Assembly (NCBI RefSeq): GCF_008386635.1
Contig: NZ_VUOE01000001.1
Span: 2,223,857 to 2,287,856, forward strand
Length of the DNA: 64,000 nt
Direction: 5' to 3'
Source of the DNA: Maribacter flavus
GTDB taxonomy: Bacteria > Bacteroidota > Bacteroidia > Flavobacteriales > Flavobacteriaceae
The number at the start of each line of letters is the position of its first letter. Positions within the stretch are counted from its first letter, which is position 1. The notes below the pieces were generated by a model, which was not told the DNA's origin, ran no database searches, and saw nothing but the letters and a program-made list of their open reading frames with translations. A program made the translations under genes and the position numbers. Below, piece after piece: positions 34,954-44,024 of this stretch.

Positions 34954-35107
34954 TTCATTTTTTGTTTAAGTGATAGGCCTTTTTGCTGGGATGTAGGCCA
35001 TTTAACACCCTTTTTTGCCACAGCCAAAGAATTTTTCTATCCTCAATCTTGGCTTTTGAGCTTATTTAATTTTATAAGCATGCCCCTTAAGTCTAACTAG
35101 CTCTAAC

Positions 35108-35377
35108 CTATTTCGAATAATAAAACTTGTTTCTAAGTCGAAAGGACTCCAATCGTTTTCTTTTTTCTCTCTTTACTTCTGGATTGGTCTCTGTGGAAAT
35201 GTCATTAATAAGGCTATCCACATTCATGTTGATAAAAGATTCGTTGTTACCCGTTTTTTGAAGATTTAATTCTGATTTGTTGGGTTGATCAATAAAGCTT
35301 TCCTTAACATAAATAATAAGAAATCCAACTGCCGTTAGGATGGATATTGCACCAATAATTTCTACAATTGCTGTCAT
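35108..35377 (-). CDS. Small single-pass membrane protein
   Basis: 89 residues from ATG 35377; a longer version from 35449 would add an unlikely hydrophilic leader. An N-terminal membrane helix (TAIVEIIGAISILTAVGFLI) is followed by a charged cytoplasmic tail ending RLESFRLRNKFYYSK. No family is recognised. Confidence 0.55.
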   Translation of the reverse strand: MTAIVEIIGAISILTAVGFLIIYVKESFIDQPNKSELNLQKTGNNESFINMNVDSLINDISTETNPEVKREKRKRLESFRLRNKFYYSK

Positions 35378-35661
35378 CTTTATATTTTTTGTAAATATAA
35401 ATGGTATCCCATGGGCCTTTTGGCTGAATAAATTTGAGTTTTGGCTCAAATCGATGCGGCTAATTTAACTAGCGAATGGGCTAAAAAAGGGCGCGCTAAA
35501 AATGGGCTTACATCTTAAAAATTCAGAATTTCATACCCATAGTTAATATTCCAAATTGGTTAGAATTTGTGGGTTTTCTAAAACCTTCTTCCCATTGCCT
35601 TGTTCTCCAAAAAAATAAGAGGCAATGGGAAGCACAAGTTCAAAAGCCTATATACTAAATT

Positions 35662-35874
35662 ATGATTAAAAAAGGAGCTGAAGTACAATGGAAATGGGGC
35701 AATGGCTTTGCCAAAGGCACGGTCAAGGAGACCTTTGACTATGAGGTCACCAAGAAAATAAAAGGAACTAAGGTGACGAGGAAAGGAAAACAGGGCAACA
35801 AAGCCCTGTACATTCAACAAGAGGATGGTGACCATGTTCTCAAAAGCGAAAGTGAGGTAGAACACCACCTGTAA
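35662..35874 (+). CDS. DUF2945 (hypervirulence-associated TUDOR-like) protein
   Basis: 70 residues: KKGAEVQWKWGNGFAKGTVKE at the start is the small beta-barrel signature of this family, then a basic middle (TKVTRKGKQGNKA) and a closing VLKSESEVEHH strand. Function unknown; often found with stress genes. It is convergent with the MscS gene. Confidence 0.85.
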   Translation: MIKKGAEVQWKWGNGFAKGTVKETFDYEVTKKIKGTKVTRKGKQGNKALYIQQEDGDHVLKSESEVEHHL

Positions 35875-35889
35875 GATCAACTTTTAAAC

Positions 35890-36780
35890 TCATACCTCTG
35901 AATCATTCTCCGAAACGATTTTTAATTTTTGTGGAAAGTCCAATGTCCTGATAGGAAATGGTATATTGACTCCGTTTTCATCAAAGGCTTTTTTGACCGC
36001 GATCATGGCAGTGGTCTTGGCTTTCGCCACCTCTAGTGCGGAGGTTGATTTTATCCAAAAACGCGTTTCAAAATTAATGGAACTGTCCCCAAATTCCTCG
36101 TATAGAAATATGATATCGTCCTTGTTCTCTATGGAATCGAATTTTTCCAAAATGGTTTTCTTAACCAAATCCCGAACAAAGGTCAGATCTGATTCATAGC
36201 CCACACCACACTCCAAAATTACCCTGGACTGTGCCGTGGTAGAATAGTTTTTTATTGGGTTCTCCACTACTAGTTTGTTTGGGAGAAAAACCAGGTTGTT
36301 GTCCGGTTGCCTCAAGGTTACCGATCGTAGGTCCAAATCAATCACCTCCCCCTCAAAGCCATTGCTTTCTATCCAGTCCCCAAATTTTATATGTTTGATA
36401 TAGGATAAAACAATTCCGGAATAAGTGTTGGCCAAAGCTCCCTGAAGCGCCAGGCCTACCGCAAGCCCTACCACGCCCGCACCGGCCAGAACGGTATTTA
36501 GGGCCTTACTCAAATTAAGGATACCCAATACCAAGAATAGGCCTAGGAGAACAATGGTAATTGATGCTATTTTTGATAATAGACTCCGCATGGATGCCTG
36601 CAATTTTGTTTTTTCCAACAGTCTGGAGACCCCTTTACTGATGTATCTGGATATTATTACCGTAATTATAAAAACCACAATGGCAATCATGATATTGGGT
36701 AAATTGAGTATCAAGGCATCGAACCAACTGGCCAGTTTTTCCAACATTTTCGTCCACGCTTCAGAAAATTTTTCTTTCAT
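35890..36780 (-). CDS. MscS-type mechanosensitive ion channel
   Basis: 296 residues. Three membrane helices (about 20-42, 68-90 and the pore helix 94-122, GAGVVGLAVGLALQGALANT), then the beta domain FGDWIESNGFEGEVIDLDLR and NKLVVENPIKNYS and a C-terminal alpha/beta vestibule. It protects against osmotic down-shock. Ten bases separate it from the topoisomerase gene upstream. Confidence 0.93.
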   Translation of the reverse strand: MKEKFSEAWTKMLEKLASWFDALILNLPNIMIAIVVFIITVIISRYISKGVSRLLEKTKLQASMRSLLSKIASITIVLLGLFLVLGILNLSKALNTVLAGAGVVGLAVGLALQGALANTYSGIVLSYIKHIKFGDWIESNGFEGEVIDLDLRSVTLRQPDNNLVFLPNKLVVENPIKNYSTTAQSRVILECGVGYESDLTFVRDLVKKTILEKFDSIENKDDIIFLYEEFGDSSINFETRFWIKSTSALEVAKAKTTAMIAVKKAFDENGVNIPFPIRTLDFPQKLKIVSENDSEV

Positions 36781-36790
36781 ATTCAGTGTT

Positions 36791-37879
36791 TTAAAGATTG
36801 TTTAAGGGTTTGTACTCTTGTATAAGTTTTAAGATTTGCTTTTCGGTATTAGTTAGATCCGTAGCAATGTTTTGGCTTTTGGATTCTTTGATTTTAAGAT
36901 TGAGGCAACCTTGCTCATATTTCTTGACCACTAGAGGATGTACATAATATTTTCGGCAAACGTTCCTAGTATTACCCAGCTCCTTGGCTGCCTGGTCAAA
37001 GGCGGTCAAGATGTTCCTTTTGATTTCCTTGGAGTTTGTAGTTTTTGGCAAGTCTATCAATGTCTCATAGAAAATTACGGTTCCGGCCCATGTCCTAAAA
37101 TCCTTTGCTGTAAAAAGATGGCCGCTTATCTCATGAATATAGTCGTTCACCATACCACTGTCAACACTGGTTTTGGTACCATCCTTCTCAAAAAATTGAA
37201 ACAATTCCCAGCCAGGTATTTCCTCGCACTTGCTTACCAGTTTCTGCAGTCTCTTGTTGTTAAGGGTTATTTTATGTTTTTTTCCCTTTTTGCCTGTGAA
37301 TTCGAACCGAAGTTTTTCCTTATAGAATTTTATGTGTTTTCTTCTAAGTGTGGATAGTCCGTAGGTTTTGTTTCTCTTGGCATACTGCTCGCTCCCAATC
37401 CTAATATGGGTTTCTTCCATGAGTTTTAAAATCAATGCCATAACCTTGTTTTTTGGCCATCCATTTAATGAAAGATCTTTCTCCATTCGTTCCCTAATTT
37501 TAGGTAGTGTCTCGCCAAAATGCCGCATTTTGTAAAATTTGGTTCTGTTTCTAACCTTCACCCAGGTAGGATGGTATTTATATTGCAACCTGCTTTTAAG
37601 ATCGTAACCTATTGCCTGTAAATGAGCATTGGAAATAGATGAGATTTTTACATCCTCCCACGCTGGAGGTATTACCAATGCTGAGATTCTTTTCAGCTCT
37701 GATTTTTTCTTTAGGGGTTTTTTATGAAGTAAATAGGAGAACTTTTTCCCTTTTTTGACTCTTAAGATAGACAGGTTTTTCCTCGATACATATGTTAGGT
37801 CCAAATGAGATGCGGCCTCACTTGGCCGATTCATTAGCCTATCGATGAAATCAATATCATAGGTTGGGTTTGTTGCCAT
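36791..37879 (-). CDS. DNA topoisomerase IB (poxvirus/bacterial type)
   Basis: 362 residues from ATG 37879 (MATNPTYDIDF); a further upstream Met adds 32 unconserved residues. N-terminal cap with VSRKNLSILRVKKGKKFSY and ALVIPPAWEDVKI, then catalytic domain with RRKHIKFYKEKLRFEFTGKK, the Arg-containing FTAKDFRTWAGTV, and the Tyr nucleophile in NVCRKYYVHP. It relaxes supercoils through a 3'-phosphotyrosine link. Bacterial copies are often horizontally spread; here it is followed at 10 bp by mscS. Confidence 0.92.
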   Translation of the reverse strand: MATNPTYDIDFIDRLMNRPSEAASHLDLTYVSRKNLSILRVKKGKKFSYLLHKKPLKKKSELKRISALVIPPAWEDVKISSISNAHLQAIGYDLKSRLQYKYHPTWVKVRNRTKFYKMRHFGETLPKIRERMEKDLSLNGWPKNKVMALILKLMEETHIRIGSEQYAKRNKTYGLSTLRRKHIKFYKEKLRFEFTGKKGKKHKITLNNKRLQKLVSKCEEIPGWELFQFFEKDGTKTSVDSGMVNDYIHEISGHLFTAKDFRTWAGTVIFYETLIDLPKTTNSKEIKRNILTAFDQAAKELGNTRNVCRKYYVHPLVVKKYEQGCLNLKIKESKSQNIATDLTNTEKQILKLIQEYKPLNNL

Positions 37880-37979
37880 GTAATGTTTTTTAAGACCTAG
37901 TGGTGAGAGCGTAAAAAAAAAAATGACCCAAGTATGTTTTACCATACGAGAATCATTTTTCAACCAATCAACCAAAATT

Positions 37980-38561
37980 CTACTTCTCGTAAATAACTTT
38001 GCTGTCCTTCATTTCTTTTTCAATTTCAGACATGTTGTTGACATATTCGTATTTGCTGTTGAACATGTTCTCCGGTCTTTGACCGACGATGTAATATTTT
38101 ACATCCAGTTCTGGGGCCTTCAACACTACCTGGTCGGAAACGCGCATTGTTTTATCCGCTATGGATGTATCCGTACTTGTCAGTTCTGAAACAACAAAAA
38201 GCTTGTTTCCAGAGGCATAAATTTTTCGTATATCTAAGTTGTGTTCGGTATCAGTTACTTCCGCCTCTACCATAATAGTTCTTTCGGAAACTTGAGTACT
38301 GTCACCTTCGGGCATATCAAAATCTATAAAAGGCACCTCTACTTCCTCTTCTTCCATCACGACTACCACTTTGGGCACATTGACCGTTCTGGTAGTAGTA
38401 CCTACATCAATATCGGCCCAATTAACTTCATACTCCGGTAATTCGCCGGCGTCGGCCATTACATCTACGTCCACTTCTGGCATTTCACCTTTTTCTTCCT
38501 TTTTTATATTGCAACTCATAATAAGAGCTCCCACTCCAAAAATCAATATCAACTTTTTCAT
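37980..38561 (-). CDS. Lipoprotein of unknown function
   Basis: 193 residues. Signal MKKLILIFGVGALIMSC with lipidated Cys17, then a very acidic stretch (to about 105) including VVVVMEEEEVEVPFIDFD, and a C-terminal beta-rich part ending in LDVKYYIVGQRPENMF. No family is recognised. It lies about 100 bp upstream of the topoisomerase start, same strand. Confidence 0.65.
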   Translation of the reverse strand: MKKLILIFGVGALIMSCNIKKEEKGEMPEVDVDVMADAGELPEYEVNWADIDVGTTTRTVNVPKVVVVMEEEEVEVPFIDFDMPEGDSTQVSERTIMVEAEVTDTEHNLDIRKIYASGNKLFVVSELTSTDTSIADKTMRVSDQVVLKAPELDVKYYIVGQRPENMFNSKYEYVNNMSEIEKEMKDSKVIYEK

Positions 38562-38816
38562 TTCTCTAAATTATTTTGTTCTACTTCTATTCATAACAAA
38601 AGTAAGGGGGCATTGCCGTTTTCCTTTGCTGTATCCCTAGGATTCTTGCCGTGAATACATAGGGTTTTGGACGGAATACCACGATTGCTGTACGTAGCAA
38701 AAATTTTGTTTTTTGAGTCACTAAACCCCCAAAGAAAGGGTTATTTTGTACCATTCAGGATATAACAAAAAGAAACCCAAAGCTGCCTTTTGGTAGCCAA
38801 ATCCCATCAAAAATAT

Positions 38817-39422
38817 ATGAAAGCGACCCCTACATTAATTTGTATACCCGATATCAGCGGTTTTACGGAATTTATGAGCGGAACCGATTTTGACCTAAGT
38901 TCAAAAGTAATTCCCACGCTTTTGAACAAAATAATATACTCCAATAAAATTGGCTTAAAAGTTTCGGAAATCGAAGGCGATGCCGTCCTGTTCTTTAAAA
39001 CCGGAAAATTACCACCCGTACGAAAACTGATAGAGCAGTGCGAACATTTTTATATCGAGTTTTATGATCAGTTGCAAAAGCTAAGGGACCAATACAAAGA
39101 TGAGAAGGACGCCCCCAGGATTCCAGAGGTTTTGGGCCTAAAGATTATCCTTCATTATGGAAAGGAAGTAGCCTCCACCAAGGTTGGCAATCGAATAAAA
39201 TTGTTTGGCGAGGACTTGATTGTTGCCCATAGGCTCTTGAAGAATAAAATTAGGATGGACGAATATATTTTGATAAGCGAGGGCCTTTCTAACTATTACA
39301 AAGATCATGACCTTGACAAGGAATTTGAATGGGGAACATTAAAGCAAAATTTTACAGAGTACGATCATGTAGGGAAAATCAATTACCACTATATTAATTT
39401 AAAGCCCTTGGTAAAACAATAG
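38817..39422 (+). CDS. DUF2652 protein with class III nucleotide-cyclase-like fold
   Basis: 201 residues from ATG 38817. The pattern follows a cyclase homology domain: CIPDISGFTEFM carries the first metal Asp, VSEIEGDAVLFF the second, and LFGEDLIVAHRLLKNKI corresponds to the segment holding the transition-state Arg; the usual Asn there appears as Ile. The region for the substrate base is not recognisable. Activity is therefore uncertain; it might bind nucleotides without cyclising them. The dps gene is 128 bp downstream. Confidence 0.75.
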   Translation: MKATPTLICIPDISGFTEFMSGTDFDLSSKVIPTLLNKIIYSNKIGLKVSEIEGDAVLFFKTGKLPPVRKLIEQCEHFYIEFYDQLQKLRDQYKDEKDAPRIPEVLGLKIILHYGKEVASTKVGNRIKLFGEDLIVAHRLLKNKIRMDEYILISEGLSNYYKDHDLDKEFEWGTLKQNFTEYDHVGKINYHYINLKPLVKQ

Positions 39423-39550
39423 TGTCCGAATTGTTAAATGATTGTCAAAATTTGAATTGCGTCAAGCGTCGATGTTATTGAGGTAAGGAAAACTATAACG
39501 CTTTATTATATTGTAATTAACGTTAAACTAATAATCAAAAAAAAGGAAAC

Positions 39551-40033
39551 ATGAGCTATTTGGCAATAGATACAAAAGAGGTAAAACCTGTTGTGGAAGA
39601 GTTGAACGTACTCTTGGCGGATTACAATATTTACTATCAAAACTTAAGAGGCTTTCATTGGAACGTTCTTGGAAAAAATTTCTTCGACCTTCACGAGAAA
39701 TTTGAGGAGCTTTACACGGATGCGAGAATAAAAATTGATGAAATTGCTGAACGAATTCTAACCCTAAGGCACCATCCGGAAAGTCGGTTTACGGAATATT
39801 TTAAATTGTCAAAAGTAAAGGAAACTTCTTCCTTGATAAGCGACCAAAAAATGGTGGAGCACATTTTGACCAATCACGAATCTATACTGAAACAGATGAA
39901 CAAGGTGATTAAAAAAGCTGATGAAGCAGGAGATGAAGGAACTATTGATATGATGGGAGGCTATATTGCCAGTTTGGAAAAGGTTAGTTGGATGTTGGAT
40001 GCATGGACAAAGGATACAAGAGACCAATTGTAA
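39551..40033 (+). CDS. dps: Dps-family DNA-binding ferritin-like protein
   Basis: 160 residues. The ferroxidase residues lie in the canonical YYQNLRGFHWNVLGKNFFDLH and FEELYTDARIKIDEIAERI segments (His, Asp, Glu). It sequesters iron with peroxide and shields DNA in stress. Followed by a strong terminator, so it is monocistronic. Confidence 0.95.
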   Translation: MSYLAIDTKEVKPVVEELNVLLADYNIYYQNLRGFHWNVLGKNFFDLHEKFEELYTDARIKIDEIAERILTLRHHPESRFTEYFKLSKVKETSSLISDQKMVEHILTNHESILKQMNKVIKKADEAGDEGTIDMMGGYIASLEKVSWMLDAWTKDTRDQL

Positions 40034-40053
40034 ATAGTAGTTTGTTAATTCTT

Positions 40054-40080
40054 AAAGCTCCTTTTTAGGGGCTTTTTTTT
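40054..40080 (+). terminator. Rho-independent terminator of dps
   Basis: AAAGCTCC / GGGGCTTT stem (one G-T pair) and an eight-T tail. Confidence 0.85.
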
Positions 40081-40205
40081 GTTAAAGAGTCTTTATCTGA
40101 TCAAAAGGTTTTAACTTTCCGCAACTGGAATTCCTGTGGCTTAATGAATACTAGTGCTTTACTACATTTCAGGAAATCCTTACTATATTGATGTACACTC
40201 ATTAG

Positions 40206-41258
40206 TTGCGTATGATAACAATCAAAACCACGGGCAATTCCACTCGCGAGAATGTTCGTCAAATTCAGGAACAAATTGGAGGTGTGATTTCCGAGCGATG
40301 GGGCGAGTTTACACTATTGATAAATAACGAAAATGCTACTGGTAATATTCGCTTTATATCGTTTGAATGGGGAGTTACTATGTTGGAGTACAATATTACT
40401 TTTCATGAAGATGTGATTTTTGAAAGTAATTATGCCGATTTTAGCCCTATTCGATTCTATTATTGTTTGAAAGGTCAATGTGGCCACCGGTTTGGCAACC
40501 AATTGGAAAGCGAGTTAAGACAGCTGGAACAGTTTCAATCTGTAATCATAGCGAATATGGACAATACGACAAGCTTGGGATATTTTGAAAAGGGGGTGGA
40601 ACTGTCCATGAATGTGATTTTAATAACCCGAAGAAAATTTCTTAAAAAACGATTGAACGGGGTACAGGAACTAAATAAACGACTGTACGATGTATTCATG
40701 GACACGGACCATGAAAGGAAGTTCGCCTTTTTTGGGTCTTACAATTTAAAACTGGCAAATAAGATTTCTGCATTAAGAAAGGTCCGAAGCAAAAACGGAA
40801 TGATAAGGATTATGCAAATTGAAGGATTGGTGTATGAGATTCTGGCTATGCATATAGCGCAACATGAAAAGGAAAGCAAAAATTCCCTTCCTTCAACCTC
40901 GTTGTTACGAAGAGAATTAAAAATAATAAGGGATTTAGCCAATTCGATAGCCAAGAACGTTTCCAAGGACTATACCTTGGAACAACTTGCAAGGGAAAGT
41001 GGTTTGTCCCAGGCCAAATTACAGGAAGGTTTTAAATTATTGTATGCTCGTACTGTGACCGAATATATTCGGCATGTGCGTTTGGAAGCTGCCAGGGATT
41101 TCCTCAGAAATTCAGATATGAACATCTCCCAAGTAGTCTATTCCATTGGTTTTAGCAGCCGTAGCTATTTTTCCAAGATTTTCAAGAACAAATATGACAT
41201 TAGTCCCAGTGAGTTTCAGGCCCATGTTAAGCAGGCCTTATCCTTGGAGACAATTTAA
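40206..41258 (+). CDS. PchR-like AraC-family transcriptional regulator (paralogue 4)
   Basis: 350 residues (a second Met at codon 3 is possible). Sensing domain NATGNIRFISFEWGVTMLEY and CLKGQCGHRFGN; HTH1 LEQLARESGLSQAKLQEGF, HTH2 ISQVVYSIGFSSRSYFSKIF. It belongs with the three regulators at 30-34 kb and is placed directly before a three-gene small-membrane-protein operon on the other strand, 9 bp apart. Confidence 0.87.
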   Translation: MRMITIKTTGNSTRENVRQIQEQIGGVISERWGEFTLLINNENATGNIRFISFEWGVTMLEYNITFHEDVIFESNYADFSPIRFYYCLKGQCGHRFGNQLESELRQLEQFQSVIIANMDNTTSLGYFEKGVELSMNVILITRRKFLKKRLNGVQELNKRLYDVFMDTDHERKFAFFGSYNLKLANKISALRKVRSKNGMIRIMQIEGLVYEILAMHIAQHEKESKNSLPSTSLLRRELKIIRDLANSIAKNVSKDYTLEQLARESGLSQAKLQEGFKLLYARTVTEYIRHVRLEAARDFLRNSDMNISQVVYSIGFSSRSYFSKIFKNKYDISPSEFQAHVKQALSLETI

Positions 41259-41267
41259 GGCCTATAA

Positions 41268-41462
41268 TTATTTTAGGATTTTCTTGACCAGATAGAGAAC
41301 ACCATATTTTTTGACCAGGGAAATAGCAGTAGACAACCAATTGTAAGGACTTAAATCTTCCTTGACTTCCTGCTTAAGCCCCTTAAGCTCCTCCATTGCA
41401 ATTTGTCTTTCAAGATTCAGTCGCTGCAAATCAAATTCTATTTCGTCAAAATTGTTGTACAT
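41268..41462 (-). CDS. Small protein (possibly DUF6327)
   Basis: 64 residues: MYNNFDEIEFDLQRLNLERQ..., a coiled-coil-like charged helix followed by a hydrophobic C-terminal helix (STAISLVKKYGVLYLVKKIL). It resembles small DUF6327-type proteins seen after YtxH and holin-X genes in Flavobacteria; assignment from pattern only. Last gene of the operon. Confidence 0.55.
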   Translation of the reverse strand: MYNNFDEIEFDLQRLNLERQIAMEELKGLKQEVKEDLSPYNWLSTAISLVKKYGVLYLVKKILK

Positions 41463-41476
41463 ATATGGTCGTCTAA

Positions 41477-41824
41477 TTAACTAAAGAATTTTTTGGAAAG
41501 TTTTTTAACAATGGCATTGTCTATTTTTCTTCTCAGTTTATATAGAATGGCTACAATGAGAAAGATTATGCCCGCTACGAGCAAACAGGAATAGGTCATA
41601 CTTCCCAAAACCTCGCCTAAATAAAGCATACCGCTTACGGTTAGGAACAGTATCCCTAAAAAGGCCAAACTACCTAGAATGGCCATTTTACAGAACATTC
41701 CGGTAGTTGTTGCCAATTGATGAAAGACTTTGAGTTTATAGTACTCCTGAGTCTTTTTGTAATACTGTTCACTTAGGTCAACAGCCTTGTTTGAAGTGTT
41801 GTTAAGCGATTCAAAAACTCCCAT
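41477..41824 (-). CDS. Holin-X-like (DUF1469 type) small membrane protein
   Basis: 115 residues. N-terminal amphipathic helix (KAVDLSEQYYKKTQEYYKLK), two membrane helices (about 42-64 and 71-92), basic C-terminus. The 'phage holin family' label is a family name, and there is no phage context here. It starts directly after the YtxH stop. Confidence 0.7.
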   Translation of the reverse strand: MGVFESLNNTSNKAVDLSEQYYKKTQEYYKLKVFHQLATTTGMFCKMAILGSLAFLGILFLTVSGMLYLGEVLGSMTYSCLLVAGIIFLIVAILYKLRRKIDNAIVKKLSKKFFS

Positions 41825-42160
41825 CTATGAGCTTTTTTGTAATTTTTTGTTTTTGGCTTTTAACTCGGCCAACTTCGCTTCCAAAGTGGTGATAATATCT
41901 TCGGTCTTGTAACTAACATCAGATACTAGCGACTCTACCCTATGATCTAAGGATTGTTTTTCAGAAGCAATGCTGTTGGCTACCCTATCCTTAAGATTGA
42001 TAGCATTTTCCGTTAAATGGTCCTTGGTTTCATTTGCCTTGTCTGCAATTCGTTTCCTTGTTATTTCTCCCTTTTCCGGTGCGTATAGAATTCCCAATGC
42101 TGCGCCAATGGCAGAACCGGCAATAATCGCTAACAGCGTGTTTCCAGTGTTATTACTCAT
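41825..42160 (-). CDS. YtxH-domain general stress protein
   Basis: 111 residues: hydrophobic N-terminus with Gly-zipper (LLAIIAGSAIGAALGILYAPEKG), the YtxH signature ending LYAPEKGEITR, then a long charged helix. First gene of a three-gene stress operon with the holin-X-like and DUF6327-like genes. Confidence 0.85.
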   Translation of the reverse strand: MSNNTGNTLLAIIAGSAIGAALGILYAPEKGEITRKRIADKANETKDHLTENAINLKDRVANSIASEKQSLDHRVESLVSDVSYKTEDIITTLEAKLAELKAKNKKLQKSS

Positions 42161-42183
42161 AATGATTGATTTTAAAATTCAAT

Positions 42184-42200
42184 GTGATGTCGTTCATCAC
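42184..42200. promoter_or_regulatory. Operator-like palindrome upstream of ytxH
   Basis: GTGATGTCGTTCATCAC: perfect 6-bp arms around five bases, 24 bp before the YtxH start. Possible regulator site; the binding protein is unknown. Confidence 0.4.
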
Positions 42201-42365
42201 TTTCTACACAAATTTCTGAATTATATGGAATGTAGCTTTGCTCTAACCATTTAAATATTAACGGCAATGATGAATGCGTAAAAGGGTCAACAATTTGGGG
42301 AAAAGGACCAAGGGCGTCTCTTCGATGCATTTATCTTTGATGTTTACTTATCAACACCATATACT

Positions 42366-43727
42366 ATGTCAGCCATTTGGTCCAAAAATCCATATACCGG
42401 AGAAAAAATTCAGTCCTATGAAAAGGATACATCCCATTCCATTAAGCAAAAATTAGAGTTGGTCCAATCCGTACAAGAGGAATGGTCTAACAAAACTATT
42501 AAAGAACGTTGCGAGCTGTTGGAAAATGTCTCCGAGCTACTTTTGGAACGAAAGGAAGAATACGCCATGTTGATGACCTCTGAAATGGGCAAGCCTATTT
42601 CACAAAGTATTGCCGAAATAGAAAAGTGTGCTTGGGCCTGCGATTTTTATGCCTACAATGCCGAAGATCTTTTGGCCGATGAAATTATTGAGACCGATGC
42701 CGAGGAAAGTTTTATTAGTTATGACCCCTTGGGCTGTATTCTAGCCGTTATGCCCTGGAACTATCCATTTTGGCAGGTCATTCGTTTTGCCGCACCCACC
42801 TTGACAGCTGGTAATACAGGAATCCTTAAACATGCCCAAAACGTACCCGGATGTGCTAGGGCACTTGAAAATCTTTTTTTGGATGCGGGGTACCCAAAGG
42901 GTTGTTTTCAAAGTATCCTTGCCGGCCACGGGGAAATTGAGGAATTGATCGCACACGAAACCATTAAGGCCGTGACCCTAACGGGAAGTGAAAAAGCCGG
43001 TAGGGGAATCGCACAAAGTGCTGGCAAGAACCTGAAAAAAAACGTGCTGGAACTTGGAGGCAACAATGCGTGCATCGTTTTTGAGGATGCAGATTTAGAA
43101 AAGCACCTGGACACCATGGTAAAGGCAAGGATGCAAAATACGGGGCAAAGTTGTATCGCGGCCAAGCGCTTTATAGTATGTGATGAGCTATACGATGCTT
43201 TTGTCCAAAAATTTACGGAGGCTACCAAACAGCTCGTTTCCGGGGACCCGAAGGAAAAGGAAACGTATATAGGCGTATTGGCAAGGGAAGACTTGGCAAA
43301 AAGCTTAAAGGAACAAGTGGATAAATCAATTGAGAAAGGTGCACAGCTTATAATGGGAAACAAGATGGAAGGAGCCTATTTTCAACCAACTATACTTTCC
43401 GAGGTCGTTCCAGGAATGCCAGCTTTTGACAAGGAGACTTTTGGTCCGGTAGCGGCCATCATCAGGGCCAAGGATAGAGCAGATGCCATTGCCTTGGCAA
43501 ACAATTCCAAATTTGGATTGGGATCTATGTTGTTCACGGAGGACATTGAGGGCGCATTGGACTTGATTCCAAGAATATCGGATGGGGCCTTTTTTATCAA
43601 CGACATGGTAAAATCGGACCCAAGGTTGCCCTTTGGGGGCACCAAGGCATCGGGTTATGGTAGGGAGCTATCCCGCGAGGGCATTTTGGCTTTTGTGAAC
43701 AAGAAAACAGTTTACATTAAAAGCTAA
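42366..43727 (+). CDS. gabD: NAD(P)-dependent succinate-semialdehyde dehydrogenase
   Basis: 453-residue aldehyde dehydrogenase. Catalytic Glu in LELGGNNACIVFEDAD, catalytic Cys in NTGQSCIAAKRF, nucleotide loop LTGSEKAGRGIAQ, cofactor segment PWNYPFWQVIRFAAPTL. The NTGQSCIAAKRF form is typical of the Sad/GabD-like subgroup oxidising succinate semialdehyde. Isolated from other GABA genes. Confidence 0.87.
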   Translation: MSAIWSKNPYTGEKIQSYEKDTSHSIKQKLELVQSVQEEWSNKTIKERCELLENVSELLLERKEEYAMLMTSEMGKPISQSIAEIEKCAWACDFYAYNAEDLLADEIIETDAEESFISYDPLGCILAVMPWNYPFWQVIRFAAPTLTAGNTGILKHAQNVPGCARALENLFLDAGYPKGCFQSILAGHGEIEELIAHETIKAVTLTGSEKAGRGIAQSAGKNLKKNVLELGGNNACIVFEDADLEKHLDTMVKARMQNTGQSCIAAKRFIVCDELYDAFVQKFTEATKQLVSGDPKEKETYIGVLAREDLAKSLKEQVDKSIEKGAQLIMGNKMEGAYFQPTILSEVVPGMPAFDKETFGPVAAIIRAKDRADAIALANNSKFGLGSMLFTEDIEGALDLIPRISDGAFFINDMVKSDPRLPFGGTKASGYGRELSREGILAFVNKKTVYIKS

Positions 43728-43752
43728 ACATATGAAATTAACCATAATCAAT

Positions 43753-43768
43753 GTTGAGATACATCAAC
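43753..43768. promoter_or_regulatory. FNR-like palindrome
   Basis: GTTGAGATACATCAAC has perfect 5-bp arms and one mismatch to TTGAT-N4-ATCAA. It lies 55 bp before a small membrane-protein gene. Confidence 0.35.
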
Positions 43769-43823
43769 ATTTTTGATTGGCGAATTACATCTGACATATT
43801 ATTAACAATAAACATTTGAACCG

Positions 43824-43991
43824 ATGAAACAAGGAGAAGAAAAAACGGAATTCGTTAAGGAACCTGAAAAGGAAAAACAAGGATATATTTTTCAAAAGGA
43901 TAAAAAGACCAAGCTAGGTACTGCCATAGTCATTGGATTCTTGATTCTCATGATTTTGGGAGTGGTCCTTAGTGGAATAGCCTTTGAATAG
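43824..43991 (+). CDS. Small single-pass membrane protein
   Basis: 55 residues: charged N-terminus (MKQGEEKTEFVKEPEKEKQ), then one membrane helix (about 32-54, LGTAIVIGFLILMILGVVLS). An AAGGAG-like stretch lies inside the start region, and the gene is 33 bp upstream of the large phosphoesterase-barrel gene on the same strand, so the two may be co-transcribed. Unknown function. Confidence 0.6.
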   Translation: MKQGEEKTEFVKEPEKEKQGYIFQKDKKTKLGTAIVIGFLILMILGVVLSGIAFE

Positions 43992-44024
43992 TTAAGGCGA
44001 CCAATCGATAACAGAATAGCATTT

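Noticed and set aside
41477-41824. Phage holin as sign of a prophage
   Set aside because: The holin-X family name is historical; the neighbours are YtxH and other stress genes and no phage genes are present.
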